The notes under the pieces are model-generated. The model ran no database searches. It was given only the letters and a program-made list of their open reading frames with translations, and was not told where the DNA came from. A DNA stretch of 64,000 bases. It comes from Dokdonia pacifica. GTDB taxonomy: Bacteria > Bacteroidota > Bacteroidia > Flavobacteriales > Flavobacteriaceae. A program made the translations under genes and the position numbers. The stretch covers positions 269,927 through 333,926 of the forward strand of contig NZ_FZNY01000004.1 in NCBI RefSeq assembly GCF_900188275.1. Reading direction: 5' to 3'. Numbering within the stretch: position 1 is the first letter of the stretch; every line of letters starts with the position of its first letter. Shown one piece after another: positions 63,635-64,000 of the stretch.

Positions 63635-64000
63635 GTGTAAAGCCTAGTATACTTTTAATATATACGGGAGGTACTATAGGAATGATCAAAGATTATGACA
63701 CAGGTGCTTTAAAGGCTTTTGACTTTGATCAATTATTACAAAACATTCCTGAACTTCGATTATTAGATTGTGATATTAGTACGTCGTCATTTAAGACTCC
63801 TATTGATTCTTCAAATATGAATTCTGAGTATTGGAATGAACTATGTGCTATCATACAATCTAATTATGATGCCTATCAAGGTTTTGTAGTTTTGCATGGA
63901 AGCGATACTATGAGTTATACTGCTTCTGCTATAAGCTTTATGTTAGAAAATTTAAAGAAGCCTGTGATTTTTACGGGATCTCAATTGCCTATAGGAGATT
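63631..64000 (+). CDS. ansA: L-asparaginase type I (3' partial)
   Basis: The first 123 residues are in the window. ILLIYTGGTIGMI (about 7-19) carries the first catalytic threonine, and VVLHGSDTMSYTASAISFML (about 88-107) carries the second Thr and Asp of the amidohydrolase fold. There is no signal peptide, so it is the cytoplasmic type, converting asparagine to aspartate and ammonia. It overlaps the acyltransferase stop codon by 4 bp, and so is translationally coupled. The window ends inside the gene. Confidence 0.92.
   Translation, partial: MSVKPSILLIYTGGTIGMIKDYDTGALKAFDFDQLLQNIPELRLLDCDISTSSFKTPIDSSNMNSEYWNELCAIIQSNYDAYQGFVVLHGSDTMSYTASAISFMLENLKKPVIFTGSQLPIGD

Overview
The window is a chromosomal segment of a Bacteroidota bacterium, most likely a marine member of the Flavobacteriaceae. 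This rests on the type IX secretion (T9SS) sorting domains, a PorP/SprF-like protein, a SusC/SusD pair, hybrid-free two-component systems with Reg_prop and Y_Y_Y sensor domains, -7 boxes of the TAnnTTTG type and low GC content. No rRNA, tRNA, CRISPR array, transposase or phage gene was seen.

Layout. 1-9073: a T9SS surface module made of a giant, 5'-truncated thrombospondin-type-3 repeat adhesin with a type B sorting domain, a PorP/SprF-like partner and an OmpA/PD40 envelope protein. 9307-13897: a secreted amidohydrolase, a DegT-type aminotransferase, the Kdo transferase gene waaA and a membrane-anchored MepA-like peptidase candidate. 14137-18444: an orphan SusC/SusD pair. 18543-25997: a DUF4199 protein and a tetR-tolC-mfp-RND efflux operon with a clear candidate operator. 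26152-31873: polyprenyl diphosphate synthase, a small barrel protein, and 2-oxoglutarate dehydrogenase E1 and E2. 31969-52904: two paralogous sensor kinase/NarL-type regulator pairs, an orphan 84-residue LuxR HTH protein and two giant T9SS type A secreted proteins. 52954-61614: an ECF-like sigma factor with a TPR anti-sigma-like partner, divergent from genes for two related lipoproteins, a PKD/beta-barrel protein, a secreted and membrane-anchored TPR-CHAT (caspase-like) protease candidate and a retropepsin-like protease. 61659-64000: tatD, an acyltransferase and a truncated asparaginase gene.

Three observations stand out. First, four promoters between 32.2 and 49 kb share paired TACGTA boxes placed exactly 23 nt upstream of a TAC(A/T)TTTA element. 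They precede the orphan LuxR gene, both giant secreted proteins, and a stretch with no ORF that still carries the family's 3' element and terminator. That stretch is either a small RNA gene or the shell of a deleted third cassette. Second, the 14-bp palindrome GCTTTCGCGAAAGC occurs 13 times perfectly, nine of them inside genes, where it encodes AFAKA or SFRES. Third, the sigma/anti-sigma, ZU5-like lipoprotein, TPR-CHAT and retropepsin cluster sits directly upstream, on the same strand, of one kinase/regulator pair. This suggests one envelope-sensing proteolytic and regulatory unit whose output may include the giant surface proteins. That last link is inference.
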